From positions 782,353 to 846,352 of the forward strand of contig JAGGHK010000001.1 of NCBI GenBank assembly GCA_024104275.1: 64,000 nt of DNA, written 5' to 3'. Origin of the DNA: Bifidobacterium sp. GTDB taxonomy: Bacteria > Actinomycetota > Actinomycetes > Actinomycetales > Bifidobacteriaceae. The notes beneath the pieces were generated by a model. That model was not told the DNA's origin. It made no database searches and saw only the letters and a program-made list of their open reading frames with translations. Of the stretch, positions 49,201 to 57,404 are shown piece after piece; the first letter of the stretch is position 1, and each line of letters starts with the position of its first letter. The position numbers and the translations under genes are program-made.

Positions 49201-51511
49201 TGAAATGCGTCTTGTTGTCTTTCGCGGTGATGCCGAGCTGGTCGAGGGTCATCCGGTAGCGCAGGGTGTCCTGGATGTTCTGCAGCATGCCCTGTTTGAT
49301 GGAATCGAGGCCTTCCTTGCCGGCTTTGCCGAAGGTGAGCCATAGTCCTATCGCGGCCTTGACTGGCTCGGGCAGGGAGTCGAACGCCTTGGCGACGTCA
49401 GTCGCCCCGGTCGCGATTGCTTGGATGAGCGGCGCTGCGGCCTTGAGGGACACGGCTAGCGTTCCTCCGAACGTGCTGGAAAGCTGGCCCGTCATGGTCA
49501 GGAGGCTGCTGAACGCGGGGGCCGACTGGCCTGCGGCGTCGGTGGCCTTCTTCCAGCCTTCGGCGATGCCTCCGGTGAATCTTCTCATGCCGGGTTCCGC
49601 TCCCGCCAGCAGACGCGAGGCGTTGCTCACGGTCGAGGAGACAACGGTGCCGCCGTCGGTGAACGACTGGTAGATGGCGTCTTTCAGCGAGTAGGCGTCC
49701 TCGCCGATTCCCTTGAAACTGCCGCGGACCTGTTTCTGCGCCTTCTGTGCTCCGTCGATCCACGTGTCCATGGATTCTTGGAAACGCACCGAGTTCACCG
49801 CTCCGTCCATTTCGTCGAGAGTCTCAGAGAATCCTTGGATGCCGTTCTCGTATTTCGCCAAAGTGCCGAATGCGCCTTCGAAAATATCCTTGAGGCTTTT
49901 CACGCTGTTGCCGAGATATCCGGCCTGCTCCTTGACGCCTTGCATAGCCTTGTCGACGTTGGTGTTGTCTTTGCTGGCTTCTTCGGCCCATGTCGAGAAT
50001 TCGATGATGTTGCCGTCAAGCCAGTTCGTAAATTGTGGCAGATAGCTTGCACCCTCCTTGCCGAGTGCGGTGATGCCGCCGGCAAGGCTTTTCACTCCGG
50101 GGGTCAGGTTGCCGACTGCTGTGGCGCTTTCCTCCAGCATGACGTTGATGCGTTTGCCTTCGTCGGCCTGGCTGATGATGTCGGCGGTTCCCGAAGCAAT
50201 GTCGCCTTCGCGGGCGGCTATGTCTCCGAGCCGTTGCACGAAATCAGGCCCGATGGTGTTGACCATGTGCTTTATGGATTTTGCGGCTTCGTCCCAGAAT
50301 CTGGTGCCGATCTTGTCCTGGAGGTTTTCGAACGCGGTGCCAGCCAGGTTCACGTGGTCGCCTGCCGTTTTTACGGCGGCGTACAGCCCGTAGAACGCGC
50401 CTGCCGCAGCTCCGAGTACCGCTGGTGCAGCATACGCGACTTTCGAGAGTTCGACGATGCTCTTGCCTGCGCCGCCTACCGATCCGGCGAGGTTGGTCGC
50501 CCCTGCAGCAAGGGTGATGAACATGCTGCCGAGTGTGGCGAACTTGGGCACTTTATTGTCGAGGGTGTCCATGAGGTTGACCAGCTTTTGGAACTGGTTC
50601 TCCACGCCTTTGAGGCCGGTGGCGCCGCTGGTCATCCCGTTGAGGATCTTGCCCATGTCGGTGCCTTTGAAACGGGCGAAGATGTCGACGCTTCTGGGAC
50701 GGGTGAAGTAGGCCATGTGGGCTGCGGCCGTCCTGGTCTTCAGGTCGATGTCCATCTTCAGTTCGTTGTGCTTGCGTTCGAACCGGTCGAGCTTCCTCGT
50801 GGCTTCGCGGGTGTCGGCTTCCACGTCGGCGCGCACGTTCATGCTCACATGCTCGTTGCGCTTGTATTTGTCGGCGAGCGCATGGAGTTTTGCGGTCGCT
50901 TTGGCGGTGTCGTCGTCGAGTCTGAGTGCGGGGATGGATTTGGAGAGGCGTTCTGCGCGGAGCTGTATTTTTTCGGCTTCGGCGTCGAATTTGTCGCTGA
51001 GGTCGATGCGGTGTTTGAGCCTGTCGATCTGGCGTTCGGTCTCGCCGAGGTCGAGTTCGACCTGTGGAGTGATTTGGAAATGTTTGGCGTCGAGTTCGGC
51101 CTGCACTTTTTTGAGCGTGCGGTCGGCGGTGCTTGATTTGATGTCGAAGCCCCGGTTGATTGCCGCACTCATGGCGTCTTCTAGACGATTGGCTTCACGT
51201 TGCATGTCACGTCGGAATTCGCGGGTATCCGCGTCCATGCCGACAGTGAGTTTCTGCGCTCCGAGCTGCTTCATCCTTTCGGATACCTGACGGCGGTCGA
51301 TGTCGAGTTGGACTTTCTGATGGAGCTCGTCGTGTTCGATGCGGTTTTTCGCCTCATCGTATTTGCCACGATCAAGATCGAAGCCAACGGGCACTTCAAA
51401 CCGGTCGTCGGCGAGTTCGGCTTCGAGCTTGCGGTGGAGTTCTCGGCCGAACCCTTTGGTGAGGGGCATAATGTCGATGCCGACTTTGCCGTAAATGAAC
51501 ATATCGGACAT
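46223..51511 (-). CDS. Tail tape measure protein
   Basis: At 1762 aa this is by far the largest phage gene; tape measure length sets the tail length. The first 300 residues are coiled-coil rich with repeated heptads (DGxRKLDRFERKHNELKMD-like). A hydrophobic block (about residues 335-395, including APAVLGAAAGAFYGLYAAV) follows, and further hydrophobic segments lie near residues 870-895. The C-terminal third has 26-residue repeats (about 1446-1549). GGAGG precedes the ATG. It follows the G/GT chaperone genes, the invariant order. Confidence 0.95.
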   Translation of the reverse strand: MSDMFIYGKVGIDIMPLTKGFGRELHRKLEAELADDRFEVPVGFDLDRGKYDEAKNRIEHDELHQKVQLDIDRRQVSERMKQLGAQKLTVGMDADTREFRRDMQREANRLEDAMSAAINRGFDIKSSTADRTLKKVQAELDAKHFQITPQVELDLGETERQIDRLKHRIDLSDKFDAEAEKIQLRAERLSKSIPALRLDDDTAKATAKLHALADKYKRNEHVSMNVRADVEADTREATRKLDRFERKHNELKMDIDLKTRTAAAHMAYFTRPRSVDIFARFKGTDMGKILNGMTSGATGLKGVENQFQKLVNLMDTLDNKVPKFATLGSMFITLAAGATNLAGSVGGAGKSIVELSKVAYAAPAVLGAAAGAFYGLYAAVKTAGDHVNLAGTAFENLQDKIGTRFWDEAAKSIKHMVNTIGPDFVQRLGDIAAREGDIASGTADIISQADEGKRINVMLEESATAVGNLTPGVKSLAGGITALGKEGASYLPQFTNWLDGNIIEFSTWAEEASKDNTNVDKAMQGVKEQAGYLGNSVKSLKDIFEGAFGTLAKYENGIQGFSETLDEMDGAVNSVRFQESMDTWIDGAQKAQKQVRGSFKGIGEDAYSLKDAIYQSFTDGGTVVSSTVSNASRLLAGAEPGMRRFTGGIAEGWKKATDAAGQSAPAFSSLLTMTGQLSSTFGGTLAVSLKAAAPLIQAIATGATDVAKAFDSLPEPVKAAIGLWLTFGKAGKEGLDSIKQGMLQNIQDTLRYRMTLDQLGITAKDNKTHFIELAKATAQLRLGDQASTLENTLPSLRQTSKEWHNVAMSYEDVGKVGGTAASATKSLGAASIEASATALAAGSNVGKFGGIVGKAGGLAKTTGSAILGALGGVPGLAVSAGIGLMTVAISDYNTKSESMQEASANVSEGIRNIATVSKDTSAGLSTLGEAIRKNLEDKNFADTGVTGWLSSLTNKFKDTASASALTGISLDETAKAAAGSKTQFQMLDERLQTSSGLTHDQAEAFDKQRRSLEAAQKQALENVKTTAMQNGYTSDYVQKLYDEGASLDQIAVKTQNANQLQQNAAQATKLLSQANQDHASATIRATSAGSQYESTLASIGDTTSKVTALASQGQQVWDSQAKTFDLTTEAGRTAADALGTLSTNSGNYLKALIESGSAQADVTAKSTTMKQAFYDTALQMTGNADAARQLTDQYNMTPKEIDTLFKAKTEEAKSDMMVYLALIRQTFPGKDGQAIYNTVLKAIKDGSINSIPEVQDLANKLTKAPYVTVLMANGDQLRMTVDDAKKRGAEFDGKTWRMNLDANDAANPKLQKLMGKMKEADGTKADLQLLLSGDQDVTNKLTNVEAFAKRLGLTKTQIDLIANTDNASHKLDAIREKLRSEGLSNKQIDILLDAIDHTRGKFDEAKKQKDTLGKPVNFIISADNGPAVEAISDIEGRQLSPKTLTMLGDAQDANAKFNMTQSLVFLDKTARMLGDNSDANSRFRYTDSLVFQAKMAWMYGNNDNAVGVFNVANNLRFTDKWSMMYGNNTEAVSVFNYTNSLGFADKWSMMYGNNQDVQNKMQQVRAYDGVTLANSNAAIYANTSPLWNNINNNIAGRTLTTAYIDVYQRNAGTVSAATGGEIHGPGTSTSDSIHTMLSDGEMVINAAATKRMKANYGPNILRSINSTGHIPSNAMSRSLDGARQSMRSAQLTANRLSRIPATAIRATGGGGESLSQSQLTAAVKDAIKTLPVVRTWSSNQEAAVALAKPMSKELGRQQIMGV
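46865..47176 (-). repeat. Four 78-bp (26-aa) repeats in the tape measure gene
   Basis: Four in-frame units starting MLGDAQDANAKF, MLGDNSDANSRF, MYGNNDNAVGVF and MYGNNTEAVSVF, each 26 residues, are followed by a partial fifth (MYGNNQDV). Spacing is exactly 78 bp. The ATG of successive units falls at 47176, 47098, 47020 and 46942. Confidence 0.9.
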
Positions 51512-51534
51512 GATGCCTCCAATGTTTTAGATTG

Positions 51535-52421
51535 TCAGTGATGTGTCATCGCAAGAAGTTCGCCGAACGTGGTGCCTGAACTGTGATGTTCCTCGGGTGA
51601 TCCCGGTGGGGTGAGCATGTCGATTGTCTTGTCGCCGCGCTCGGTATCTACATGCATGTTGGTCAGAGAGGCAACCATGTTCCTGATGTCGAGCATGAGG
51701 CGTGTTTCCTGACCCCAGTTGTGATATGAAAGCTTGTTGGGGTCGCCGTGTTCTTCGTCGTGATCGGTATCGGGTTCGTTGGCGAGCCGCCATTCCCGGT
51801 ACTGGCTGTCATCCCATCCTGAGAGGCCTTCCAGCAAGCGCAGCATCAGCGACGGTGAATGGTCGCGCTGCGCCTGTGGCAGGTCGAGGGAATAGAACCG
51901 TCGGAAATCGGCGGAGAGCGCTACCGGGCATCGCTGGTAGCGGTCGGCGAACTCAACGATTTTCCCAGTTCGTCCTCGTAGAAGAGCATCAGGTTCAATG
52001 CCGCCTGGGCCAGTGTGAGCGGTTCCTTGCCGCGTGTCCATTCCTCGAACTCGGCCGGTTTCAGGGCGATTGTCTGCAGCCATGCGCATCCGTTTTCGAG
52101 GACCCAGGCGTTTACCGCCATGGTTGTTCGCGTTTCATCATCGGTGCCGACCGCATCCCTGCCCTGTTTGAGCGCGTCTCGTACCCCTGCCATCGTGTTG
52201 ATCAGGCCTGCGGTCTGTCTGGGCAGCAGTCGGTTGGGCTGTTCCAAAGCCGGCAGGCCGTCGAGGACGGGGTTGGCGTCGATGACGTCCTGCAACGTCT
52301 GTTCTTTGGGAGCGCCTGCGTGTTTGCCGGTCTCTTCGCCGGCCTGCGTGGGATTCTGCTCGCTTGCCGTGGCGTTCGTGTTTTCAGTTGCGGTTGTTTC
52401 GGCGTCTTGTGTTTCGTTCAT
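51535..52421 (-). CDS. Tail assembly chaperone GT (frameshifted product)
   Basis: A -1 shift at GGGAAAA (complement of 51960-51966) joins the first 154 codons of the G gene to a second frame ending at TGA 51535. The fused product is about 295 aa: it changes from YEDELGK directly into IVEFADRYQRCPVAL. In siphoviruses this shift yields the small amount of GT that loads the tail tube onto the tape measure. The T part has no start of its own with an RBS. It ends 23 bp before the tape measure start. Confidence 0.88.
51921..52421 (-). CDS. Tail assembly chaperone G
   Basis: The unshifted product is 166 aa. It has a Thr/Glu/Ala-rich N terminus (to about residue 45) and a helical core (LQDVIDANPVLDGLPALEQ, AQAALNLMLFYEDELG). 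It binds the tape measure protein during tail assembly. AAGGAG precedes ATG 52421. Its last 12 codons follow the slippery site. Confidence 0.88.
   Translation of the reverse strand: MNETQDAETTATENTNATASEQNPTQAGEETGKHAGAPKEQTLQDVIDANPVLDGLPALEQPNRLLPRQTAGLINTMAGVRDALKQGRDAVGTDDETRTTMAVNAWVLENGCAWLQTIALKPAEFEEWTRGKEPLTLAQAALNLMLFYEDELGKSLSSPTATSDAR
51960..51966 (-). promoter_or_regulatory. -1 frameshift site GGGAAAA
   Basis: In the zero frame the heptamer reads G GGA AAA (X XXY YYZ). Both tRNAs can re-pair one base back, and the new frame stays open for 141 more codons. Confidence 0.85.
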
Positions 52422-52476
52422 TGCGGATTCTCCTTGAAAGTCGGTGACGGCGGGTTCGTGTTCTGGAAGGGTTGAT

Positions 52477-52515
52477 GCCGTATGCGGGAGAATCCGCCGA
52501 AATCTCGCATACGGC
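52477..52515 (-). terminator. Hairpin after the major tail protein gene
   Basis: GCCGTATGCG pairs with CGCATACGGC, extended by GAG/CTC with a one-base bulge, between the major tail protein and G genes. It could lower read-through into the chaperone and tape measure genes, which are needed in smaller amounts. Confidence 0.65.
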
Positions 52516-52553
52516 CGGGTTCACGCCGGTTGGGCGTGAAGTCTTGGAATGGG

Positions 52554-53393
52554 TCAGTCGGCTACTGTGATGTCGCAGTCGGCTTCGAGGGATCCGGCGG
52601 TGGCCTTGAGCTTCACCGGCGCCGTTGTCGCGGCGACTGGGTGGATGGTGGCGACCGCACCGGTTGAGGTGACCGTGAATTTGCTTTCGTCCTCGGATTC
52701 GAAAGTCACGTTGGTGGATTCGGGAGTGACGGTCGCGGTCACAGTTCCGTCATCGCCGCCAACGGTGAGGGAAAGGCTCTGTTTGTCCAGGCTGAGGCTC
52801 GCGCCGTCGAACACGTCCGGTGTGAGGAGCGTGAACGCGGCCTGTTCACCGTTGGGCCCGGCCTCGATGGCGTCGCTGGACTGGGCGGAAGCCGTGAATC
52901 CGAATTCGACGAAGTCGCCGCTGAAATCGGGCATGCCGTCGGCCTTGATGCTGGTTTCCGCGAAGTACACGCCGAACTGCTTCTTCAGATCGGGGTCGTA
53001 GCTGAGAATGATGAGCGCCACGTTCTGTGAAGCTGGGCTGAGGCTGCTGTTGACACCGCCGGTCTCCGGGTCCTTCCACCCGTTGTAGATGAACTTGAGC
53101 GTGTTGACATCGGCCTGGATGGACTTGATGGCCACGGACAGGCTCGTGGGCTTGTATGTGGTTTTGGCACCGTCGACGAGCCATGTGTTTAGCGAGGACG
53201 GGTCTCCGCCTTCGGTGTTGAACTTCGGAAGGTTAGATTCGCTGGTATGGCCCAGGTTCTTCCATGCCCCCAGATTGGAGGAGCTGATGACGAGCTGTGA
53301 AAGCGGTTTCGGCGGTTTGGTCTTCGCTGGAGCGACGAATACCGCACCGCGTTTGGCCGAGATAAGGGCTCCCTTGTTGATGCCGAGTTCCAT
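52554..53393 (-). CDS. Major tail (tube) protein with Ig-like C-terminal domain
   Basis: The 279-aa protein starts at ATG 53393 (MELGINKGALISAKRGAVFV). The first part (to about residue 195) is the tube fold with IYNGWKDPETGGVNSSLSPA. The last 80 residues form a BIG2-like Ig domain (LSLDKQSLSLTVGGDDGTVT...TVTPESTNVTF). Such surface Ig domains are common on phage tubes. The longer frame to 53543 crosses a hairpin and is rejected. Confidence 0.85.
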   Translation of the reverse strand: MELGINKGALISAKRGAVFVAPAKTKPPKPLSQLVISSSNLGAWKNLGHTSESNLPKFNTEGGDPSSLNTWLVDGAKTTYKPTSLSVAIKSIQADVNTLKFIYNGWKDPETGGVNSSLSPASQNVALIILSYDPDLKKQFGVYFAETSIKADGMPDFSGDFVEFGFTASAQSSDAIEAGPNGEQAAFTLLTPDVFDGASLSLDKQSLSLTVGGDDGTVTATVTPESTNVTFESEDESKFTVTSTGAVATIHPVAATTAPVKLKATAGSLEADCDITVAD

Positions 53394-53419
53394 GATGTTG
53401 CTTCTTTCTGTTGATATGC

Positions 53420-53450
53420 GAAACCCCACGACGGGAGGCCGTGGGGTTTC
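53420..53450 (-). terminator. Hairpin before the major tail protein gene
   Basis: A perfect 11-bp stem GAAACCCCACG/CGTGGGGTTTC with a 9-nt loop lies between the tail terminator gene and the major tail protein gene. It may mark a processing site or an internal terminator followed by a promoter for the abundant tube protein. Confidence 0.7.
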
Positions 53451-53467
53451 GGTGCTGTTATTGATTG

Positions 53468-53929
53468 CTATCGGTTGTGGATTCCGGCGGTGATGAGGCA
53501 GTCCTGCATCGACCAGACATGCTGGTCGCGTGCAAGATTCCACTCATCGGGACCGTAGCGAATGAATCCGGTAGGTTTCACGTCAGCGATTCCCCCGGCT
53601 TCCGGTTGCGGGTCCTGATATGGCCATTCGGTGACTTTGCCGTACAACCAGCGTATGAATTCGGAGCCTTTGTCCGGGTCGTTGCAGATCGCGTAGATGC
53701 TGACCGTGAAACGGAATCTTCCGTAGCCGATGCTTGTGGCGGGCCCGGTGTCGTAGATGACGAGCAGGTTGTCGGCGAGCGCGTTGACTTCGGGAGTTAT
53801 CTCGCTTCGAATCGATGCTTTCGGCCATTTTTTGCAGGGTAGGTCGTGTGAGAGCAGTTCTTTGACGAGCTGTTCGGCATCGATGCATTCGCCGACGTGG
53901 GGATCCAATCGTTGGAATACGGTTTGCAT
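53468..53929 (-). CDS. Tail completion / terminator-like protein
   Basis: This 153-aa protein (MQTVFQRLDPHVGECIDAEQ) sits just before the major tail protein, the typical place of the tail terminator. It has a mixed alpha/beta pattern with RFRFTVSIYAICNDPDKGSE. CGGAG lies 7 nt before ATG 53929; the longer frame to 54013 overlaps the previous gene and is unnecessary. Identification is by position. Confidence 0.65.
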   Translation of the reverse strand: MQTVFQRLDPHVGECIDAEQLVKELLSHDLPCKKWPKASIRSEITPEVNALADNLLVIYDTGPATSIGYGRFRFTVSIYAICNDPDKGSEFIRWLYGKVTEWPYQDPQPEAGGIADVKPTGFIRYGPDEWNLARDQHVWSMQDCLITAGIHNR

Positions 53930-53930
53930 T

Positions 53931-54251
53931 TCAGACTCCGAATGTCGCATCGCGAAGGATGTGCTTGCCGGGAATGCGTTTGCCGGATCTTGCGTTGACG
54001 TATCCCCATTCAAGGTGTGCCGCGACTTCGCTTCCGTCGCCCCCTCGGACGCTCATGACGACTCGCGCGTCCTGCGGGCGATTGCCGTGTTCCACGTTGA
54101 TGCGGTCGGAGACGGAACTGCGTTTTGCGCGTGCGTCGGCCAGCATCCTGGCTTTTGCGGCGATCTGTTCGGCGAAGAACCGGGTGGCTTTAGGCCCGAA
54201 CTGTTCGGCTATATGCCTGCTGGCCTTCGGGTCGATTTTCACGTAGGTCAT
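53931..54251 (-). CDS. Head-tail connector (HK97 gp10-like, neck)
   Basis: The 106-aa protein includes KASRHIAEQFGPKATRFFAE and a basic central segment, then AAHLEWGYVNARSGKRIPGKHI. The HLEWGY segment plus terminal beta strand resembles HK97 gp10-like neck proteins of actinophages. It overlaps the upstream gene by ATGA. Confidence 0.7.
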   Translation of the reverse strand: MTYVKIDPKASRHIAEQFGPKATRFFAEQIAAKARMLADARAKRSSVSDRINVEHGNRPQDARVVMSVRGGDGSEVAAHLEWGYVNARSGKRIPGKHILRDATFGV

Positions 54252-54688
54252 GATATCTCGCCTTTCAGTTGCGGTTTGGGCCGGTTGCGGCGTTTGAGTT
54301 CGGCCCTGATCTCCCAGTGCCGGGATTGTTCCGTGCCGTGCCGGCGTTGCACGGGGCTTCCGACGGTGTCGTATTCGTCACCGTCGAACCAGACAGCCGA
54401 CCAAATGTCTCCCGGCCAGTTTTTGGCAATGATCTGGATAGGAGTGATCTCGGTGAGACCGCCTTGCTTCTGCGGGGTATCTTCCTGGCCGGAGTTGGCG
54501 AACATGCCGGCCTGGTTCTGCCGGCCTTCAACCCCGCAGACAATTTCCACTGGTTCGCCTGCGGAGACGAGTTTCATACCGTGCGGGGTGTCTACCGGTT
54601 TGCGCGGGATGAGAACCACCTTGTCTGCGGTGAGCAGGTCAGCAGACGCGGTTTCTCGTTCTTTCGGAGTGAAGATCGGAGTCGCCAT
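54248..54688 (-). CDS. Head completion / connector protein
   Basis: The 146-aa protein (MATPIFTPKERETASADLLT) is beta-rich, with VVLIPRKPVDTPHGMKLVSA and WSAVWFDGDEYDTVGSPVQR. No firm family is recognised, but the place between two connector genes suggests a head-tail joining stopper. GGAGG lies 7 nt before ATG 54688; the longer frame to 55027 lies over the upstream gene in another frame. Confidence 0.65.
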   Translation of the reverse strand: MATPIFTPKERETASADLLTADKVVLIPRKPVDTPHGMKLVSAGEPVEIVCGVEGRQNQAGMFANSGQEDTPQKQGGLTEITPIQIIAKNWPGDIWSAVWFDGDEYDTVGSPVQRRHGTEQSRHWEIRAELKRRNRPKPQLKGEIS

Positions 54689-54690
54689 GC

Positions 54691-55122
54691 CTATCCTCCC
54701 CACATACGGCTCAGACCGAGTCCGATGGTGCCGATTGGGCCGGAATCGTCTCCTCCGGAGAGGAGGTTTCTTTCGGTCTTTTTCAGGTAGAGGTTCGGAC
54801 TCGGATCGAATCCCGACTGATTCGCCAACGGGTTCTGATCGCCGACGGTATAGGTGCCGTTGCTTTCGCTCCTGATCTTGCTGTACATCGCCACTCTTGC
54901 CACCATGTCGGTGACGACATTGGCGACTGTTTCCGCGTCGATTGTTCCGCGTCGGTAGCGGTCGGGAAGGTTGGGACACTCCGTGACCGCAATGTTCGAG
55001 GCGACCCGGCATTTGGCTGTGATCCACTCGTCGGTGATCGCGTCGGTCATCCAGCTTGCCTTGTCGCTTTGGAGCTTGTGGAACCAGTCCGGCCAGTCGA
55101 GATCTCGGAACGGGTTGCTCAT
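54691..55122 (-). CDS. Phage head-tail adaptor (Gp19/Gp15/Gp42-like)
   Basis: This 143-aa mostly helical protein (FRDLDWPDWFHKLQSDKASW, then AETVANVVTDMVARVAMY) matches adaptor proteins that sit on the portal after packaging. Its start overlaps the capsid gene stop (ATGA). Confidence 0.75.
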   Translation of the reverse strand: MSNPFRDLDWPDWFHKLQSDKASWMTDAITDEWITAKCRVASNIAVTECPNLPDRYRRGTIDAETVANVVTDMVARVAMYSKIRSESNGTYTVGDQNPLANQSGFDPSPNLYLKKTERNLLSGGDDSGPIGTIGLGLSRMWGG

Positions 55123-56192
55123 GCCGTGACGGTCGCCTTGAACGTGCTGTTCGGCTGGGTGAACACCGGAAGCGCGGAGCCGGTCACATACACGTCGTAG
55201 GCGGGCGGCGCGCCGGCGGTGTCCTGCACGACGCCGACAAGCCCGCAGTCGCCCGGGTTGCTGACCACACCGAGCCTTGCTTCCGCAGTCGGTCCGAGAG
55301 CGGTAACGCCGATTCCCGAGTCGAGCAGGCCGGGAAGCAGCAGCACGGTGTCTTCGGGGAACATGTCCTGCGCTTCGATGTGGTTGGTCTGGAAGAACGT
55401 GTCGTAGGCCTCGTCGGCTACGAGTACGCTACGGATGCCCGCGTATTCGCTGAGGACTTCGCGGACGGCGCTTTCCTTGATCATCGTCGGTGACGTGTCT
55501 GCGGAACGTTCGGTGGCGAGGCTGATGACCTGAGGGTTCTTCGCCAGCAGGTTCATGACCTTGCGCGTGGTGACCATGGCCTGCGGCGCCATGCCATCAT
55601 GCTTCTTGACCAGCTCGGACCAGCTTTTGATGTCCTCGACCGGGTTAATGCCGTCCGCGCTCCACATCTTGTTGCCGGTGAGGTTTTTGGAAAGATCGGA
55701 AGCGCGGCCGAAATCGAACGTGGTGGGCAGGTCACGTTCGGTGATGCTGAGCTTGCCGTCCACAACGGTCTTGAGGCGGGCGAGTTCGAGCTGGAACGCG
55801 GTCGAGGCGGCAAGGTTCTGGAAGTATTCGAGCGCCTTGGTATGGGTGAAGGCGTCGTCGCCGTTGCGGGCGATGTCGGCCTCGCTGATGCGCAGACGCT
55901 TGCCGATGGGCTGTACTTCGGCGCGGAGCACCTTGGCTCCCTTGACGGTCTTCGAATACTTGCTTTCGGCATCCCACGCGCGGAAGATGTTCTTGTCGTC
56001 GATCTTGGTGCGCTGGTTGGCGGTCCATGCGACGGTCGTTCCGTCCATGGTGATTCCTTGGGGCATCTGGTCCGGGGTGGAATCCGGGAGAATGCTGTTG
56101 AAGGGCAGTTGCGCGCTGACCGCTTCGAACGCGCCCTGGACGGATCCGGTGGCTTCCTCGGGGCTGATGACGCTGGTGTTGATCTGGCTCAT
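55119..56192 (-). CDS. Major capsid protein (gpE-like)
   Basis: The 357-aa protein begins MSQINTSVISPEEATGSVQG and contains LRAEVQPIGKRLRISEADIA and LVADEAYDTFFQTNHI. Size, position after scaffold and decoration genes, and the DTVLLLP...GVTALGPTAEARLG C-terminal region fit the capsid E family, an HK97-fold shell protein. There is no sign of an encoded protease, so shell maturation likely depends on the separate scaffold. Confidence 0.88.
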   Translation of the reverse strand: MSQINTSVISPEEATGSVQGAFEAVSAQLPFNSILPDSTPDQMPQGITMDGTTVAWTANQRTKIDDKNIFRAWDAESKYSKTVKGAKVLRAEVQPIGKRLRISEADIARNGDDAFTHTKALEYFQNLAASTAFQLELARLKTVVDGKLSITERDLPTTFDFGRASDLSKNLTGNKMWSADGINPVEDIKSWSELVKKHDGMAPQAMVTTRKVMNLLAKNPQVISLATERSADTSPTMIKESAVREVLSEYAGIRSVLVADEAYDTFFQTNHIEAQDMFPEDTVLLLPGLLDSGIGVTALGPTAEARLGVVSNPGDCGLVGVVQDTAGAPPAYDVYVTGSALPVFTQPNSTFKATVTA

Positions 56193-56247
56193 TGTGTTCC
56201 TTTCGGATAAGCCCGACGGTCATCGCCGCCGGGATATATGGATTTCG

Positions 56248-56805
56248 TTAATTGCCGGACTTTTTGGTGGTTTCATCGGATTTCTTGGCAGGCTCAGCGG
56301 ATTCCGTCGACGGGGACGGTGCCGGAGCCGCTCCTAGCAAGGTGATGGGCGTGCCGTCCTGATGGCAGTCGACGAACAGACCATGCCAGGTGGCGCCTTC
56401 GGTCTTGACGGGCAGATTAGTTGTGTTGATGACGGCCATGTAGCGCATACCCACGTTCTCCGCTGTCGTTTTGAACCCGCTGCGCGTGAACTGGACTTCC
56501 ACCTGGCTTTCAAGCACGCCTTCGATGGGGCCGTTGCGCCCGTCGGAAGCCTGCGGATCATACGGTCCGTACATGCCTTTGTTGTCGCCGCCGGTGATCA
56601 GGGCGAGCGGGATGCCGCTCTTGATGTGCCCGACGGTGTCGGTGTCGGAAAGGAAGTCGAAATAGCTCGCTTCCTTCTCCGGATCGCCGGTGAACGTGCC
56701 AAGCGCGACCTGGACGGCCTGGATGCCGTCGCTCATCCGGTTGACGAGCCACGACTGGTCGTCTTCCGGGGTGCCGTTTTCTGTAGTTACTCCGAGTGCG
56801 CTCAT
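56248..56805 (-). CDS. Probable capsid decoration protein
   Basis: The 185-aa protein lies between scaffold and capsid genes, where head decoration proteins sit in gpE-type phages. It has a Gly-rich beta pattern (FLSDTDTVGHIKSGIPLALI, TGGDNKGMYGPYDPQASDGR) and a Ser/Pro/Lys-rich C terminus. Placement is the main support. Confidence 0.65.
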   Translation of the reverse strand: MSALGVTTENGTPEDDQSWLVNRMSDGIQAVQVALGTFTGDPEKEASYFDFLSDTDTVGHIKSGIPLALITGGDNKGMYGPYDPQASDGRNGPIEGVLESQVEVQFTRSGFKTTAENVGMRYMAVINTTNLPVKTEGATWHGLFVDCHQDGTPITLLGAAPAPSPSTESAEPAKKSDETTKKSGN

Positions 56806-56814
56806 GATTGCTCC

Positions 56815-57375
56815 TTACTGGTTGTTATGGGCGTATTTCTTCTTCGCCTGCTCGTAGGCCTCCGAACGGCCGGAACCCTTGGGCTCGGTCTTGGGAGACT
56901 TATTGGACCATGACCCTTCACGGGCAAGCCCGACAGCAAGGTTGTGATGGCCGGTTTGGGCGGTTTCGATATGCTTTTTCTGGCGTTCGGCGTACTGGTC
57001 GCCCCATTCGCCGATCTTCGCCGGTTCGGTCTCTCCGCAGAGTTTCAGATCCTCTTCGTCAAGTTCGGGATGCTTCAGGAGCACGTCCTTGCGCGCGGAA
57101 TCGCGGTCGCGTTCGGCGAGCGCCTCCCGTTGCTGTTCGGACTGCTTTTTCTGCTCTTCGAGTTCTTGTTCGAGTTTTGCGATGCGCTGGCTGTTTTCCT
57201 TGTCCTCGTTTTCGGAGGTGTTGGCGTCGTGCTCGCTTCCTGCAGACGGTTGGGGATTCTTCGGTTCGCCTGCGTTGGCCGGCGGATTCGGTGCCGGGTC
57301 GGCGGGAGGTTCCAAGGTTTTCGGATCGGTGGGTTCTGCCGGCGGGTTCTGGGTTCCTGTTGCTGGGTCTGCCAT
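56815..57375 (-). CDS. Capsid scaffolding protein
   Basis: This 186-aa acidic protein begins with a Pro/Asn/Ala-rich segment, then a Glu/Gln/Lys coiled coil (QRIAKLEQELEEQKKQSEQQ) and a basic C-terminal tail (EAYEQAKKKYAHNNQ). That is the standard layout of siphovirus scaffolds. AAGGA lies 9 nt before the ATG. Confidence 0.85.
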   Translation of the reverse strand: MADPATGTQNPPAEPTDPKTLEPPADPAPNPPANAGEPKNPQPSAGSEHDANTSENEDKENSQRIAKLEQELEEQKKQSEQQREALAERDRDSARKDVLLKHPELDEEDLKLCGETEPAKIGEWGDQYAERQKKHIETAQTGHHNLAVGLAREGSWSNKSPKTEPKGSGRSEAYEQAKKKYAHNNQ

Positions 57376-57404
57376 GGTTGTTTTCCTTTCTGGAATGGCT
57401 TGTT

